NCBI GenBank assembly: GCA_016721825.1 | Contig: JADKHI010000004.1 | Coordinates: 310,001-374,000 of the forward strand | DNA: 64,000 nt | Direction of reading: 5' to 3' | DNA from: Flavobacteriales bacterium | GTDB lineage: Bacteria > Bacteroidota > Bacteroidia > Flavobacteriales_F > PHOS-HE28 | In this document: positions 8,867-17,206 of the stretch, in pieces | Layout of the letters: the number at the start of each line of letters is the position of its first letter | Numbering within the stretch: position 1 is the stretch's first letter | Made by a program: the position numbers and the translations under genes | The notes under the pieces: generated by a model | Database searches by the model: none | What the model was told of the DNA's origin: nothing | What the model saw: only the letters and a program-made list of their open reading frames with translations

Positions 8867-10027
8867 ATGCTGAAACCCTTGCTGCGCGCCGCTTTTGTGA
8901 TCTTCGGAGCCCTTTCATTGGGTGCCGCCACTGCGCAGCATGAAGCCCACGCCACCGACAGCACCACGGCACACGCCGTTGCTACCGAGGTACACGCCGC
9001 AGCAGCCGCTGAGGGCCATTCCGTAGAAGGTCACGGCGAGGCTAAGAAGAAAGGCTTCGACGCCGGCAAGTTGATCCTCGACCACATCGGTGATGAGCAT
9101 GGCTGGCACCTCTGGGGCCACACGAGCCTCCCGCTCCCCGTAATCCTATACAACACCCAACGGGGCTTCAGCGTGTTCAGCAGCAGCCGTTTCGAGCACG
9201 GTCACAAGGCCCACGACGGGTACATGCTCCACGAAGGTCGTGTGGTGGCCGTGAACGAAGATGGTGAAGTGGATGCGCACCACGCCACGGTGAACGAGGA
9301 GCTGACCAAGGCCACGTGGGACATCAGCATCACCAAGAACGTGATGAGTTTGCTGGTGAGCATGGCCCTGTTGCTGTGGATCTTCCTGAGCATTGCCGGA
9401 GCATACACCCGCCGCGCTGGCATGGCACCCAAAGGCTTGCAGAGCTTCATCGAGCCCATCATCCTTTTCGTGCGTGACGATGTGGCGAAGAGCGCCATAG
9501 GCCCCAAGTACATGAAGTACATGCCGTACCTGCTCACGGCCTTCTTCTTCATCTTCCTGAACAACCTGCTGGGCCTCATCCCGATCTTCCCCGGTGGCGC
9601 CAACCTCACCGGCAACATCGCGGTGACCTTGGTGCTGGCGCTGATCACCTTCGGCATCGTCACCTTCAGCGGCAACAAGCACTACTGGCATCACATCTTC
9701 GCCATGCCCGGCGTACCGGGTTGGGTGCTCGTGATCCTTACCCCGGTGGAGATCCTGGGCATGCTTCTGAAGCCCTTCGTGTTGATGATCCGACTGTTCG
9801 CCAACATCACGGCGGGCCACATCATCGCGCTGAGCTTCTTCAGCCTGATCTTCGTGTTCGGTGAGACGAGCGCCGGTGCCGGTTACGGCGTCGCCATCGG
9901 CTCCTGGGCCTTCACCGTCTTCATGGCCATGCTCGAACTGCTCGTGGCCTTCATCCAAGCGTATGTGTTCACCTTCCTGTCCGCCATGTACATCGGCGCG
10001 GCCATTGAGGAACCACAGCACCACTGA
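8867..10027 (+). CDS. atpB: ATP synthase F0 subunit a
   Basis: Membrane stator subunit a of the F-type ATP synthase, 386 residues. Residues 1-25 form a signal peptide (MLKPLLRAAFVIFGALSLGAATAQ), followed by a histidine-rich extension of about 140 residues outside the membrane. The channel part carries the conserved FFFIFLNNLLGLIPIFPGG and LKPFVLMIRLFANITAGHI segments; the essential proton-pathway arginine is Arg309. The extension makes the protein longer than the ~270-residue proteobacterial form, as is usual in Bacteroidota. The start is set by the signal peptide; a longer reading frame to 8642 would overlap the AtpZ-like gene. It is followed by atpE with a 30-bp gap. Confidence 0.95.
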   Translation: MLKPLLRAAFVIFGALSLGAATAQHEAHATDSTTAHAVATEVHAAAAAEGHSVEGHGEAKKKGFDAGKLILDHIGDEHGWHLWGHTSLPLPVILYNTQRGFSVFSSSRFEHGHKAHDGYMLHEGRVVAVNEDGEVDAHHATVNEELTKATWDISITKNVMSLLVSMALLLWIFLSIAGAYTRRAGMAPKGLQSFIEPIILFVRDDVAKSAIGPKYMKYMPYLLTAFFFIFLNNLLGLIPIFPGGANLTGNIAVTLVLALITFGIVTFSGNKHYWHHIFAMPGVPGWVLVILTPVEILGMLLKPFVLMIRLFANITAGHIIALSFFSLIFVFGETSAGAGYGVAIGSWAFTVFMAMLELLVAFIQAYVFTFLSAMYIGAAIEEPQHH

Positions 10028-10057
10028 CCTACGAACCCTTTCAAAACCCGCATACAC

Positions 10058-10300
10058 ATGTTGCTTTCCGCCCTTCTCGACCTCGGCACCGGTTACGGTA
10101 TCGCCGCCCTCGGTGCTGGTCTCGCCGCCCTTGGCGCTGGTGTTGGCATCGGCCGCATCGGTGGTGATGCTGTGCAGGCCATGGCCCGTCAGCCGGAGTC
10201 CATCAACGACCTCCGCGCCAACATGATCTTGACCGCCGCTCTCGTGGAAGGTGCCGCCTTCTTCGCCATGGTGGTGGGTCTGCTGGTGGTGCTGAAGTAA
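10058..10300 (+). CDS. atpE: ATP synthase F0 subunit c
   Basis: Proteolipid of the rotor ring, 80 residues, two helices joined by the polar loop ARQPES. The first helix is Gly/Ala rich (GIAALGAGLAALGAGVGIGRIG) and the second carries the ion-binding Glu64 in ALVEGAAFF. No Gln or Ser/Thr Na+-ligand pattern stands out, so proton coupling is likely. Lies between atpB and atpF with short gaps. Confidence 0.96.
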   Translation: MLLSALLDLGTGYGIAALGAGLAALGAGVGIGRIGGDAVQAMARQPESINDLRANMILTAALVEGAAFFAMVVGLLVVLK

Positions 10301-10350
10301 GCGTTCCGCAACAGCGGTCCGTTTCCGTCCAACCTTCCGATCCATAGCCC

Positions 10351-10866
10351 ATGTTCCTCGTCACGCTCTCATTGGTCGAACCTGCGTTCGGCCTGGTGTT
10401 CTGGATGACGCTGTCATTCCTGACGGTGCTCTTCATCCTGGCCAAGTTCGCGTGGAAGCCCATCCTCAACTCGCTGCACGAGCGCGAGAAGACGATCGAG
10501 GACGCGCTGAGCGAAGCCAAGAAGGCCCGCGAGGAGATCGCGAACATGAAGGCCAGCAACGAGGACCTTATGCGCCAGGCCCGCGCCGAGCGTGAGGAAC
10601 TGTTGAAGGAGGCCCGCGACGTGCGCGACCGCGAGATCGCTACGGCGAAGGACAAGGCGAAGGCCGAGGCCGACGCCATGCTGGGCCGCGCCCGCGAGGA
10701 CATCCGCAACGAGAAGAACGCCGCCATCACCGAAATGAAGAATCAGGTGGCCGAACTGAGCATCCTGGTGGCCGAGCGCATCCTGAAGGAGAAGCTGGGC
10801 GACCCCGCTGCCCAGAAGGCCTTGGTGGACAAGGTGATGACCGAAGCCGACCTCCGCAAGTCATGA
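10351..10866 (+). CDS. atpF: ATP synthase F0 subunit b
   Basis: Peripheral stalk subunit, 171 residues. One N-terminal transmembrane helix (about 8-28, FGLVFWMTLSFLTVLFILAKF) is followed by the conserved WKPIL turn and a long charged coiled coil (residues 35-140, rich in Glu, Lys, Ala, Arg). The last four bases (ATGA) overlap the start of atpH, indicating coupled translation. Length and topology are normal for the family. Confidence 0.95.
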   Translation: MFLVTLSLVEPAFGLVFWMTLSFLTVLFILAKFAWKPILNSLHEREKTIEDALSEAKKAREEIANMKASNEDLMRQARAEREELLKEARDVRDREIATAKDKAKAEADAMLGRAREDIRNEKNAAITEMKNQVAELSILVAERILKEKLGDPAAQKALVDKVMTEADLRKS

Positions 10867-11423
10867 TCATCGCTCCGGTCGCCTTCCGCTACGCGCGCTC
10901 ACTGATGGAGCTGGCCCAAGAGACGGGCGTGCTCGCCGGTGTGCACGAGGACATGCGCCTGGTGGCCGACACCTGCGCCGCGAACCGCGAGCTGGTGGTG
11001 CTGCTCAACAGCCCGGTGGTGAAGGCCGACAAGAAGGACCGGATCCTCGACCAGATCTTCGCCGGAAAGATCGGCCAGCTCACCTCCACCTTCATGGGTG
11101 TGCTGGTGCGCAAAGGCCGTGAGCGTCTGCTGCCCCATGTGGCCGCTGCGTTCAGCGAGCTCTACAAGATCAACAAGAACATCGTCGTCGCCCAGGTGAC
11201 GAGCGCCGTGCCCCTGACCGAGAGTTCAAGGGCTCAGGTGCTTGCCATCGCTGAGAAACAGCACCCGGGCAAGTCCATTGAGCTCTTGGAGAAAGTGGAT
11301 GCCACCCTGATCGGTGGTGTGACGATCCGCATCGGCGACGAGCAGTACGACGGCAGCGTGAGCCGCCGTCTGAACGACCTGCGCCGGAAATTCTCCGAGA
11401 ACCCGTACATCCCCGAGATCTAA
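10863..11423 (+). CDS. atpH: ATP synthase F1 subunit delta
   Basis: Subunit linking the F1 head to the b stalk, 186 residues. The N-terminal helical domain starts IAPVAFRYARSLMELAQETGVL, and the C-terminal part carries the family signature TLIGGVTIRIGDEQYDGSVSRRLNDLRRKF. It starts inside the last codons of atpF (ATGA overlap) and is 12 bp from atpA. Confidence 0.95.
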   Translation: MIIAPVAFRYARSLMELAQETGVLAGVHEDMRLVADTCAANRELVVLLNSPVVKADKKDRILDQIFAGKIGQLTSTFMGVLVRKGRERLLPHVAAAFSELYKINKNIVVAQVTSAVPLTESSRAQVLAIAEKQHPGKSIELLEKVDATLIGGVTIRIGDEQYDGSVSRRLNDLRRKFSENPYIPEI

Positions 11424-11435
11424 CGACTTCCCTCC

Positions 11436-13013
11436 ATGGCCGAAGTGAACCCCGCCGAAGTAACGGCGATCCTCAAGCAAGAACTCGCCGGTCTCCGCAC
11501 GGAGGCTGAGCTCGAAGAGGTCGGTACCGTCCTGCAGGTCGGTGACGGCATCGCCCGCATCTACGGTCTGCGCGGTGTGCAGAGCGGTGAGCTCATCGAG
11601 TTCACCAGCGGCCTGCGCGGCATCGTGCTGAACCTCGAGGAGGACAACGTGGGCGCCGTGCTCCTCGGTCCTTCCGTGGGCATCAAGGAAGGCGACACCG
11701 TGAAGCGCACCAAGCGCATCGCCAGCATCAACACCGGCGAAGGCATGGTGGGACGCGTGGTGAACACCCTCGGCGAACCCATCGACGGCAAAGGCCCCAT
11801 CACGGGCGAACTGTTCGAGATGCCCCTGGAGCGCAAGGCCCCCGGTGTCATCTACCGCGAGCCCGTGAAGGAGCCGCTGCAGACCGGCATCAAGGCCGTT
11901 GACGCCATGATCCCCATCGGTCGCGGCCAGCGCGAACTGATCATCGGTGACCGCCAGACCGGCAAGAGCACGGTGGCCATCGACACCATCATCAACCAGA
12001 AGGAGTTCTACGAGGCCGGCAAGCCCGTGTACTGCATCTACGTGGCCATCGGCCAGAAAGGCTCCACGGTGGCGGGCACCGTGAAGACCTTGGAAGAGAA
12101 CGGCGCCATGGCCTACACCACGGTGGTGGCCGCCAACGCCAGCGACCCCGCACCGATGCAGTTCTACGCCCCCTTCACCGGGGCCGCCATCGGCGAGTAC
12201 TTCCGCGATACCGGTCGTCCTGCACTGATCGTGTACGATGACCTTTCCAAGCAGGCCGTGGCCTACCGCGAGGTGTCCCTGCTGCTGCGCCGTCCGCCCG
12301 GACGTGAGGCGTACCCCGGTGACGTGTTCTACCTGCACAGCCGCCTGCTGGAGCGCGCCGCCAAGGTGACCGCTGACCAGAGCGTGGCCGAGCAGATGAA
12401 CGACCTGCCCGCCAGCCTGAAAGGCAAGGTGAAAGGCGGTGGTTCCCTGACCGCGTTGCCGATCATCGAGACGCAGGCCGGTGACGTGTCCGCCTACATC
12501 CCCACCAACGTGATCTCGATCACGGACGGGCAGATCTTCCTGGAGAGCAACTTGTTCCTCAGCGGTGTGCGCCCCGCCATTAACGTGGGTATCAGCGTGA
12601 GCCGCGTGGGTGGTAACGCCCAGATCAAGTCCATGAAGAAGGTGGCCGGAACCCTGAAGCTTGACCAGGCCGCCTACCGCGAACTGGAGGCCTTCAGCAA
12701 GTTCGGCTCCGACCTCGATGCCGCCACGAAAGCGGTGTTGGACAAGGGTTCCCGCAACGTGGAGATCCTGAAGCAAGGGCAGAACAGCCCCATGCGCGTG
12801 GAAGAGCAGATCGCCATCATCTACCTGGGTACGAAGGGTCTCATGAGCAAAGTGCCCGTGAACAAGGTGCGCCAGTTCGAAAGCGAGTTCCTCACCATGA
12901 TGCGCAACAAGCATAGCGATGTGCTTGGCGCGCTGAAGAAAGGCGAGTTCAACGATAGCCTCACCGGCACCATCGAGAAGGTGGCCGCCGACCTCGTCAA
13001 GAGCTTCGCCTAA
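11436..13013 (+). CDS. atpA: ATP synthase F1 subunit alpha
   Basis: Nucleotide-binding non-catalytic subunit of the F1 head, 525 residues. Domains: beta-barrel (about 25-95), nucleotide-binding domain (about 96-380) with Walker [10 protein letters not shown] at residues 171-179 and the Walker B-like [11 protein letters not shown], then the helical C-terminal domain. The motif [14 protein letters not shown] is the standard alpha-subunit signature. It starts 12 bp after atpH. The beta and epsilon genes (atpD, atpC) are not in the window; in Bacteroidota they usually lie elsewhere as a separate pair. Confidence 0.97.
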   Translation: MAEVNPAEVTAILKQELAGLRTEAELEEVGTVLQVGDGIARIYGLRGVQSGELIEFTSGLRGIVLNLEEDNVGAVLLGPSVGIKEGDTVKRTKRIASINTGEGMVGRVVNTLGEPIDGKGPITGELFEMPLERKAPGVIYREPVKEPLQTGIKAVDAMIPIGRGQRELIIGDRQTGKSTVAIDTIINQKEFYEAGKPVYCIYVAIGQKGSTVAGTVKTLEENGAMAYTTVVAANASDPAPMQFYAPFTGAAIGEYFRDTGRPALIVYDDLSKQAVAYREVSLLLRRPPGREAYPGDVFYLHSRLLERAAKVTADQSVAEQMNDLPASLKGKVKGGGSLTALPIIETQAGDVSAYIPTNVISITDGQIFLESNLFLSGVRPAINVGISVSRVGGNAQIKSMKKVAGTLKLDQAAYRELEAFSKFGSDLDAATKAVLDKGSRNVEILKQGQNSPMRVEEQIAIIYLGTKGLMSKVPVNKVRQFESEFLTMMRNKHSDVLGALKKGEFNDSLTGTIEKVAADLVKSFA

Positions 13014-13033
13014 GCCCGTAGCCAGCACCCGCG

Positions 13034-13912
13034 ATGCCCAGCCTGAAGGAAGTCCGCAACCGGATCGTCTCGGTCAACAGCACCAAGCAGATCACCGCCG
13101 CCATGAAGATGGTGAGCGCTGCCAAGCTGCGCCGTGCGCAGGACGCCATCGTGCGCATGCGCCCCTACGCCGAGAAGCTGCAGACCATCCTGGGCAATGT
13201 GAGCGCGAGCCTGGACAGCAGCGAAGGCACCTACAGCGCGCAACGCGAAGTGAAGAAGGTGCTGCTGGTGGCCATCGTCAGCAACCGCGGCCTCGCCGGA
13301 GCCTTCAACACGCAGGTGTACCGCAGCATCCGCCGTCTGGTGCCCATGCACGAGGCGCAGGGTCGTACGGTGCATGTGCTCCCCGTAGGCAAGAAGGCCC
13401 TCGATACCTACCGCCGCACGCCACAGTTCAACCCCGAACTGCCCACCGACCTGGCACGGCTCTTCGAGGGACTGAGCTTCGACAAGGCCGCCCCCGTGGC
13501 CGAGCTGATCATGAAGCTCTTCGCCGATGGCACCTACGACGAGGTGACACTGGTGTACAACAAGTTCAAGAACGCCGCCGTGCAGGTGATCGCCGAGGAG
13601 CCCTACCTGCCCATCGCGCCGATCGCCACCTCCGAGAAGACCGCGACCAAGGTGGATCACATCATGGAGCCCGATCGGGCCACCATCGTGGAGGAGATCA
13701 TCCCCAAGAGCCTGAAGATCCAGTTCTACAAGGCCCTCCTGGACAGCCATGCCGCCGAGCACGGCGCCCGGATGACGGCCATGCATAAGGCCACCGACAA
13801 CGCGGATTCGCTGCTGAAGGGCCTAAAGCTGACCTACAACAAGGCCCGCCAGGCGTCCATCACCAACGAGATCCTCGAGATCGTAGGTGGCGCCGAGGCG
13901 CTCAAGGGCTAA
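13034..13912 (+). CDS. atpG: ATP synthase F1 subunit gamma
   Basis: Central rotor shaft, 292 residues. The N-terminal helix (EVRNRIVSVNSTKQITAAMKMVSAAKLRRAQDA) and C-terminal helix (HGARMTAMHKATDNADSLLKGLKLTYNKARQASITNEILEIVGGAEAL) form the coiled-coil axle; both are near consensus. It is the last gene of the operon and faces the GldL-like gene convergently. Confidence 0.96.
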   Translation: MPSLKEVRNRIVSVNSTKQITAAMKMVSAAKLRRAQDAIVRMRPYAEKLQTILGNVSASLDSSEGTYSAQREVKKVLLVAIVSNRGLAGAFNTQVYRSIRRLVPMHEAQGRTVHVLPVGKKALDTYRRTPQFNPELPTDLARLFEGLSFDKAAPVAELIMKLFADGTYDEVTLVYNKFKNAAVQVIAEEPYLPIAPIATSEKTATKVDHIMEPDRATIVEEIIPKSLKIQFYKALLDSHAAEHGARMTAMHKATDNADSLLKGLKLTYNKARQASITNEILEIVGGAEALKG

Positions 13913-13937
13913 GCCTTCTTCCTTCGTTCTTTAAGGC

Positions 13938-14468
13938 TCACTGCTTCTTAGGAAGCAGGAACTCCACCACGGCCCAAGCTCCGCAGCACCCAAGTCCAGC
14001 GATCAGGAGCACGGTCGAGAACGGCCAGTGCTGGATCCGGAACAAGGTGCCCACCGACACCAGCACCAAGCCCAGAGCGAAGAGAGCAACGGACCAACGC
14101 GATGGGGAGCTCCGCTGCTCATCGGTCCAGAACTCCGCGACGCCGGCCTGTGTGATCCAGACGAGGCCGAAGGCGGAGGCCAACAAGCCGATCACCTTCG
14201 CATAAGGCCAGTGTATCTGTTGGAACACCACGCTCGCGGGCCACAGGATCGCCAGGCCCAGTTTCACGTGATCGAGGAAGGTCTTCTCCGACTTCGCGGC
14301 ATAGCGGAACGGATACAGCAGAACGATGGCGGATGCACCGGTGACCACCAGGGCCATCGCCATGGGCCAATGCTGGATCTTAAAGACCAGACCGACCACG
14401 ACCACGGCGAGCGCAACGCGCAGCGGAATGGTGAAACGCTTCGGGCCAGGTGTTCCGGTAGCGAACAT
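13938..14468 (-). CDS. membrane protein with three GldL-like HWP motifs
   Basis: A 176-residue membrane protein with about five hydrophobic segments. Three segments carry near-identical turns: FKIQHWPMA, FQQIHWPYA and FRIQHWPFS. The same K/RIxHWPxA turn marks the transmembrane region of the T9SS motor protein GldL, but here it is repeated three times and GldL's cytoplasmic part is missing. It may be a GldL-derived or GldL-like helix-repeat protein; the role is unknown. I prefer the ATG at 14468 to the in-frame TTG at 14480 because a TATCTTG promoter-like element overlaps the TTG. Convergent with atpG. Confidence 0.7.
   Translation of the reverse strand: MFATGTPGPKRFTIPLRVALAVVVVGLVFKIQHWPMAMALVVTGASAIVLLYPFRYAAKSEKTFLDHVKLGLAILWPASVVFQQIHWPYAKVIGLLASAFGLVWITQAGVAEFWTDEQRSSPSRWSVALFALGLVLVSVGTLFRIQHWPFSTVLLIAGLGCCGAWAVVEFLLPKKQ
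13941..13958. terminator. possible bidirectional hairpin between atpG and the GldL-like gene
   Basis: CTGCTTC TTAG GAAGCAG forms a 7-bp stem with a 4-nt loop at the junction of two convergent genes, inside the last codons of the minus-strand gene. A weaker AGCCTT/AAGGCT pair lies just upstream. No long T run, so only a weak candidate. Confidence 0.3.
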
Positions 14469-14476
14469 TCGGATCG

Positions 14477-14484
14477 TCAAGATA
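14477..14484 (-). promoter_or_regulatory. -7-like promoter element of the GldL-like gene
   Basis: Minus strand reads TATCTTGA (TAnnTT core), ending 8 nt before the ATG at 14468; it decides against the TTG start. Confidence 0.4.
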
Positions 14485-14494
14485 GCCTCCGCGG

Positions 14495-15136
14495 CTAGTG
14501 TCCGTTCAGCAATGCCAGCCGCTCCACCATGCCCAGCACATCCTCATGCGCCAGTTCCAGGTGCTCGGCGTGCAGGCCGGCGTTGCGGGCACCCACCACA
14601 TGTTGGATGCTGTCATCGATGAAGAGGGTGCGCTCGGGTGCGGCGCCGTGCTGTGCGAGCGCGAAGTGGAAGGACCCGGCATCGGGCTTCCGCAGGCCTA
14701 TCTCACAACTGTAGTAGGCGCCTTCGAAGAGCTGCTTGAAGTCCGGGATGCCGTTCTCCTGTGCGATGATGGCGTGGAATGCGGGCACATGGATGGCGTT
14801 GGTGTTGCTGAGCAGCAACAGGCGATACCGTGCACCCAAGGCCTTCACCAAGTCGATGCGGGCCGCCGGTATGGAGCCGAGCATGGCGTTCCAGCAGGCG
14901 TCGATCTCGCGGTCCGTCAGGTCGGGCCTGAAGAGTTCGCGAACGCCATCGCGGAACTCCGCCGGGTTGATGGCGCCCACCTCAAAGCGGTCGAACAGCG
15001 GCGTCTGCTTCGCCTTGCTGAACTGCGCCTCGAAGTCGTCGAAGCCCAAGGCGTGGAAGGCGCGGGCCGTGCGCTGGTAGTCCACGTCGATGAGCACGCC
15101 GCCCAGGTCAAGCAGTAGGGTGTCGATGGTCTTCAT
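14495..15136 (-). CDS. HAD family hydrolase (subfamily IA, YihX-like)
   Basis: A 213-residue haloacid dehalogenase-like phosphatase. Motif I is LLLDLGGVLID with nucleophile Asp10; the usual second aspartate is replaced by Gly, as in YihX-type phosphatases that have DLGNV. Motif II is LLLLSNTNAIH, motif III the Lys in GLRKPDAGSF, motif IV FIDDSIQHV. The helical cap lies between motifs I and II. Substrates of such enzymes are sugar or nucleoside phosphates; none can be named here. The start MKTIDTLLLD was chosen because it lies directly before motif I and 9 nt after a TAGTTTCG element. Confidence 0.88.
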   Translation of the reverse strand: MKTIDTLLLDLGGVLIDVDYQRTARAFHALGFDDFEAQFSKAKQTPLFDRFEVGAINPAEFRDGVRELFRPDLTDREIDACWNAMLGSIPAARIDLVKALGARYRLLLLSNTNAIHVPAFHAIIAQENGIPDFKQLFEGAYYSCEIGLRKPDAGSFHFALAQHGAAPERTLFIDDSIQHVVGARNAGLHAEHLELAHEDVLGMVERLALLNGH

Positions 15137-15145
15137 TCCGGGCGG

Positions 15146-15153
15146 CGAAACTA
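15146..15153 (-). promoter_or_regulatory. -7-like promoter element of the HAD gene
   Basis: Minus strand reads TAGTTTCG, one mismatch from TAnnTTTG, ending 9 nt before the ATG at 15136. Confidence 0.4.
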
Positions 15154-15165
15154 CCTGCATCCGGC

Positions 15166-15173
15166 TACTTTTG
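15166..15173 (+). promoter_or_regulatory. -7 promoter element of the tRNA gene
   Basis: TACTTTTG matches TAnnTTTG exactly and lies 29 nt before the tRNA 5' end. Confidence 0.5.
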
Positions 15174-15202
15174 GCGCCGTTCGGTGCAGGACCGGACAGA
15201 CC

Positions 15203-15275
15203 GGGCCTATAGCTCAGCGGTCAGAGCAGGGGACTCATAATCCCTTGGTCGCAGGTTCAAATCCTGCTGGGCCCA
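15203..15275 (+). tRNA. tRNA-Ile2 (anticodon CAU, lysidine type)
   Basis: A 73-nt cloverleaf. The acceptor stem GGGCCTA pairs with TGGGCCC (one G-U), the D arm is AGCTC...GAGC, the anticodon loop CTCATAA has CAT at the centre, and the T arm GCAGG TTCAAAT CCTGC is perfect; the discriminator base is A. CCA is not encoded. The anticodon could mean Met, but the sequence around the anticodon stem and extra loop (GACTCATAATC, TTGGTCGC) closely follows the minor isoleucine tRNA that is modified to lysidine and reads AUA. It stands alone between a HAD gene and a membrane protein gene. Confidence 0.92.
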
Positions 15276-15321
15276 CGAATTCAGGAGGCAGGAGCAGGGG
15301 CAGGTGGCAGGGGCCTTACGT

Positions 15322-17118
15322 TCAATACGGGTTCACCGCGAAGACCTTCATGTGCAGGTCATCCAGCATGAAGGTGGCATCGTGGTACTGGTTCCAGAGG
15401 TAGAACTTCAGCTTGTCGCCGCGCTCGAGCGGTGGAACGGGGATCCGGTACTCAATGTGTTCCCAGGCTTCGTCCTTCTGCCCGGGCATCGGGTTCATGC
15501 GGAAGGGGTCGTAGTAGCCGAAGGAACCGTCCGCATGTTCCACGCTGGTCACGCCTTGCGCGCTGTGTGAGGCACCGGCCTTCGCCTCATAGCGCTCCAT
15601 GCTGAACTCCAGGTAGAGCCATTGGCCGGTGGGCAGGTATTCCGTGGTCACCTCGAAAGTGCGGCCGAACTCAATGTTCGGGGTGAAGACACAGGCGTGA
15701 TGCTGGCTCTTTGCTTCCGGTCGCACCTCCACCGTACCGCCATGCCAGTAGCGCATGTCGTGCTCCAGGTCATCACGTTCCTCCAGCACCATGTTCATAC
15801 CGTTCGGGTTGAAGGGCGGGGCCTGGTGGTTTCCTCCGAGTGCGTTCCGGTACTTCTCCCCGAAACGCAGGAAGGAATAGGCGTACTTGTGCCTATCCAT
15901 GCTTTCGTGGTGGATGATGTGCAAGTGGTACTGCACGAACTGCAGAAGATGGAGCAGGATGCAGCTCACCATGAACACCCGCGCCCACAACCACTTCCGG
16001 CCGGTCCACTGGTGCAGCACCAAGGCCAGGGGCAGCACCACCACTGGGAAGTGATCGATGAACACGCGGCTGCCGAAACCACTGCCGTAGTACCAGATCC
16101 ACCAGCTGCTGATGATGTACACATTGATGATCCAGTAGGCCAGTGCGCTCAGGCTGCGCACACGGTCACGTTTCCACAGCAACAAGGCGCTGATCAAGGC
16201 GAGCAGGAAGAAGGGTGTCCACAGGAACAGCCCGCGCCGAAAGCCGAAGAGCACCTTGAACACTTCCGGTCGGCCCCAATGGAAGCCCTCGCCGCGGTAG
16301 CCCCATTCGAACCAGTTGCCGGTCTGCGCGTGCCACCACAAGGGCTGGATGAAGAGCACCGCGAAGCCCAGCAGCAACGCGAACAACAGCGTGCCCTTCG
16401 CCTCGATCAGGCGCGTTAACGTGGGCCAGGTGTCTTTGCCCAGCACGATCGGCACCGCCAAGAGCAAGGTGGCGTTCACCGGACGGATCAGCAGGATCAG
16501 TGCGAACACCATTCCGCTCGGGAGGAGCCAGTGGATGTGCTCGCCATCGCCGAGCTTCCGCACCAACAAGAGGAAACCACTGATGCAGCAGAACGAGAAC
16601 ACATGCGTCCACGCCGGTTGCTGGCTGGCGTATTGCAAGAGGGTGGTGCCAAGGCCGAGCGATAAGATCAGCCAGATGATCACCGCTTCGCGCACGCCCA
16701 AGCGCACCAGCAACGCGCGCAGCAGCAACAGACCGAGCAGCAGGTATACCCACACTCCGAGGCTGATGGCCTTGTGCTCGTAATGGCTGTAGCCGTCCTT
16801 GGGTGCGGCATCATCGAGCAGTGCCAGGGCATGTCCGCCGGCCCACCACGGCAGCATCATCAGAGAAGCCCCACAGAAGTACTTGTTCAGCGTGCCGTCC
16901 GGCGTCTCGAAGATGAACTCGTGCACGAAGGGCTCATGGCCAAGGTCGTGGCGAATGAAGGTGGCCGGCAGGTAGCCGTAGTACCCCTTGGCATCACTGC
17001 GGATGATCTCCTTCCAGCCCTGGCCGTCAGCTCCTTTCCACAGCCATTGCACGGAAAGCACGGCCGTGACCGCAAGGACCAGAGCGATGGCGAGGGTGCT
17101 GGGGCGGAGAGGACGCAT
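15322..17118 (-). CDS. polytopic membrane protein, glycosyltransferase-39-like
   Basis: A 598-residue protein with about ten to twelve transmembrane helices in residues 1-430 and a soluble C-terminal region of about 170 residues. The first loop after helix 1 carries the acidic pattern IIRSDAKGYYGYLPATFI, where GT-C type dolichyl/polyprenyl-phosphate glycosyltransferases place their catalytic acidic residue; LRPVN and RVFIDHFPVVVLPLAL also recall this class. The C-terminal part is beta-strand like (EFGRTFEVTTEYLPTGQWLYLEFSM, MLDDLHMKVFAV). Sugar transfer to protein or lipid is inferred, not shown. The start at 17118 is favoured because a CACCTTCG element lies 8 nt upstream. Divergent from galE. 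Confidence 0.65.
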   Translation of the reverse strand: MRPLRPSTLAIALVLAVTAVLSVQWLWKGADGQGWKEIIRSDAKGYYGYLPATFIRHDLGHEPFVHEFIFETPDGTLNKYFCGASLMMLPWWAGGHALALLDDAAPKDGYSHYEHKAISLGVWVYLLLGLLLLRALLVRLGVREAVIIWLILSLGLGTTLLQYASQQPAWTHVFSFCCISGFLLLVRKLGDGEHIHWLLPSGMVFALILLIRPVNATLLLAVPIVLGKDTWPTLTRLIEAKGTLLFALLLGFAVLFIQPLWWHAQTGNWFEWGYRGEGFHWGRPEVFKVLFGFRRGLFLWTPFFLLALISALLLWKRDRVRSLSALAYWIINVYIISSWWIWYYGSGFGSRVFIDHFPVVVLPLALVLHQWTGRKWLWARVFMVSCILLHLLQFVQYHLHIIHHESMDRHKYAYSFLRFGEKYRNALGGNHQAPPFNPNGMNMVLEERDDLEHDMRYWHGGTVEVRPEAKSQHHACVFTPNIEFGRTFEVTTEYLPTGQWLYLEFSMERYEAKAGASHSAQGVTSVEHADGSFGYYDPFRMNPMPGQKDEAWEHIEYRIPVPPLERGDKLKFYLWNQYHDATFMLDDLHMKVFAVNPY

Positions 17119-17126
17119 TCCGGTCG

Positions 17127-17134
17127 CGAAGGTG
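17127..17134 (-). promoter_or_regulatory. -7-like promoter element of the GT-39-like gene
   Basis: Minus strand reads CACCTTCG, two mismatches from TAnnTTTG, ending 8 nt before the ATG at 17118. Confidence 0.3.
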
Positions 17135-17191
17135 CGCAAGCCGGACGGAACCTGTCGTTGTAGCGCCACGATGGGGCATTGGGCGGGCCGC

Positions 17192-17199
17192 TATCTTGC
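17192..17199 (+). promoter_or_regulatory. -7-like promoter element of galE
   Basis: TATCTTGC ends 7 nt before the galE ATG, so the transcript would have almost no leader. Confidence 0.4.
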
Positions 17200-17206
17200 G
17201 GCCACC

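Noticed and set aside
11226..13028. Long open frame on the minus strand opposite atpA (600 codons), and similar long antisense frames opposite asnS (35281-36792), the RND permease (47268-49130) and the metalloprotease (56549-58654).
   Set aside because: They lie exactly opposite well-recognised genes, have His/Gln/Val-rich compositions expected of antisense high-GC codons, and show no domain or signal features.
15282..15317. G-rich AGGAGCAGG-type low-complexity sequence after the tRNA, similar to that before the GH3 gene.
   Set aside because: Short and imperfect; it may be simple-sequence noise, and no function or clear repeat unit can be defined.
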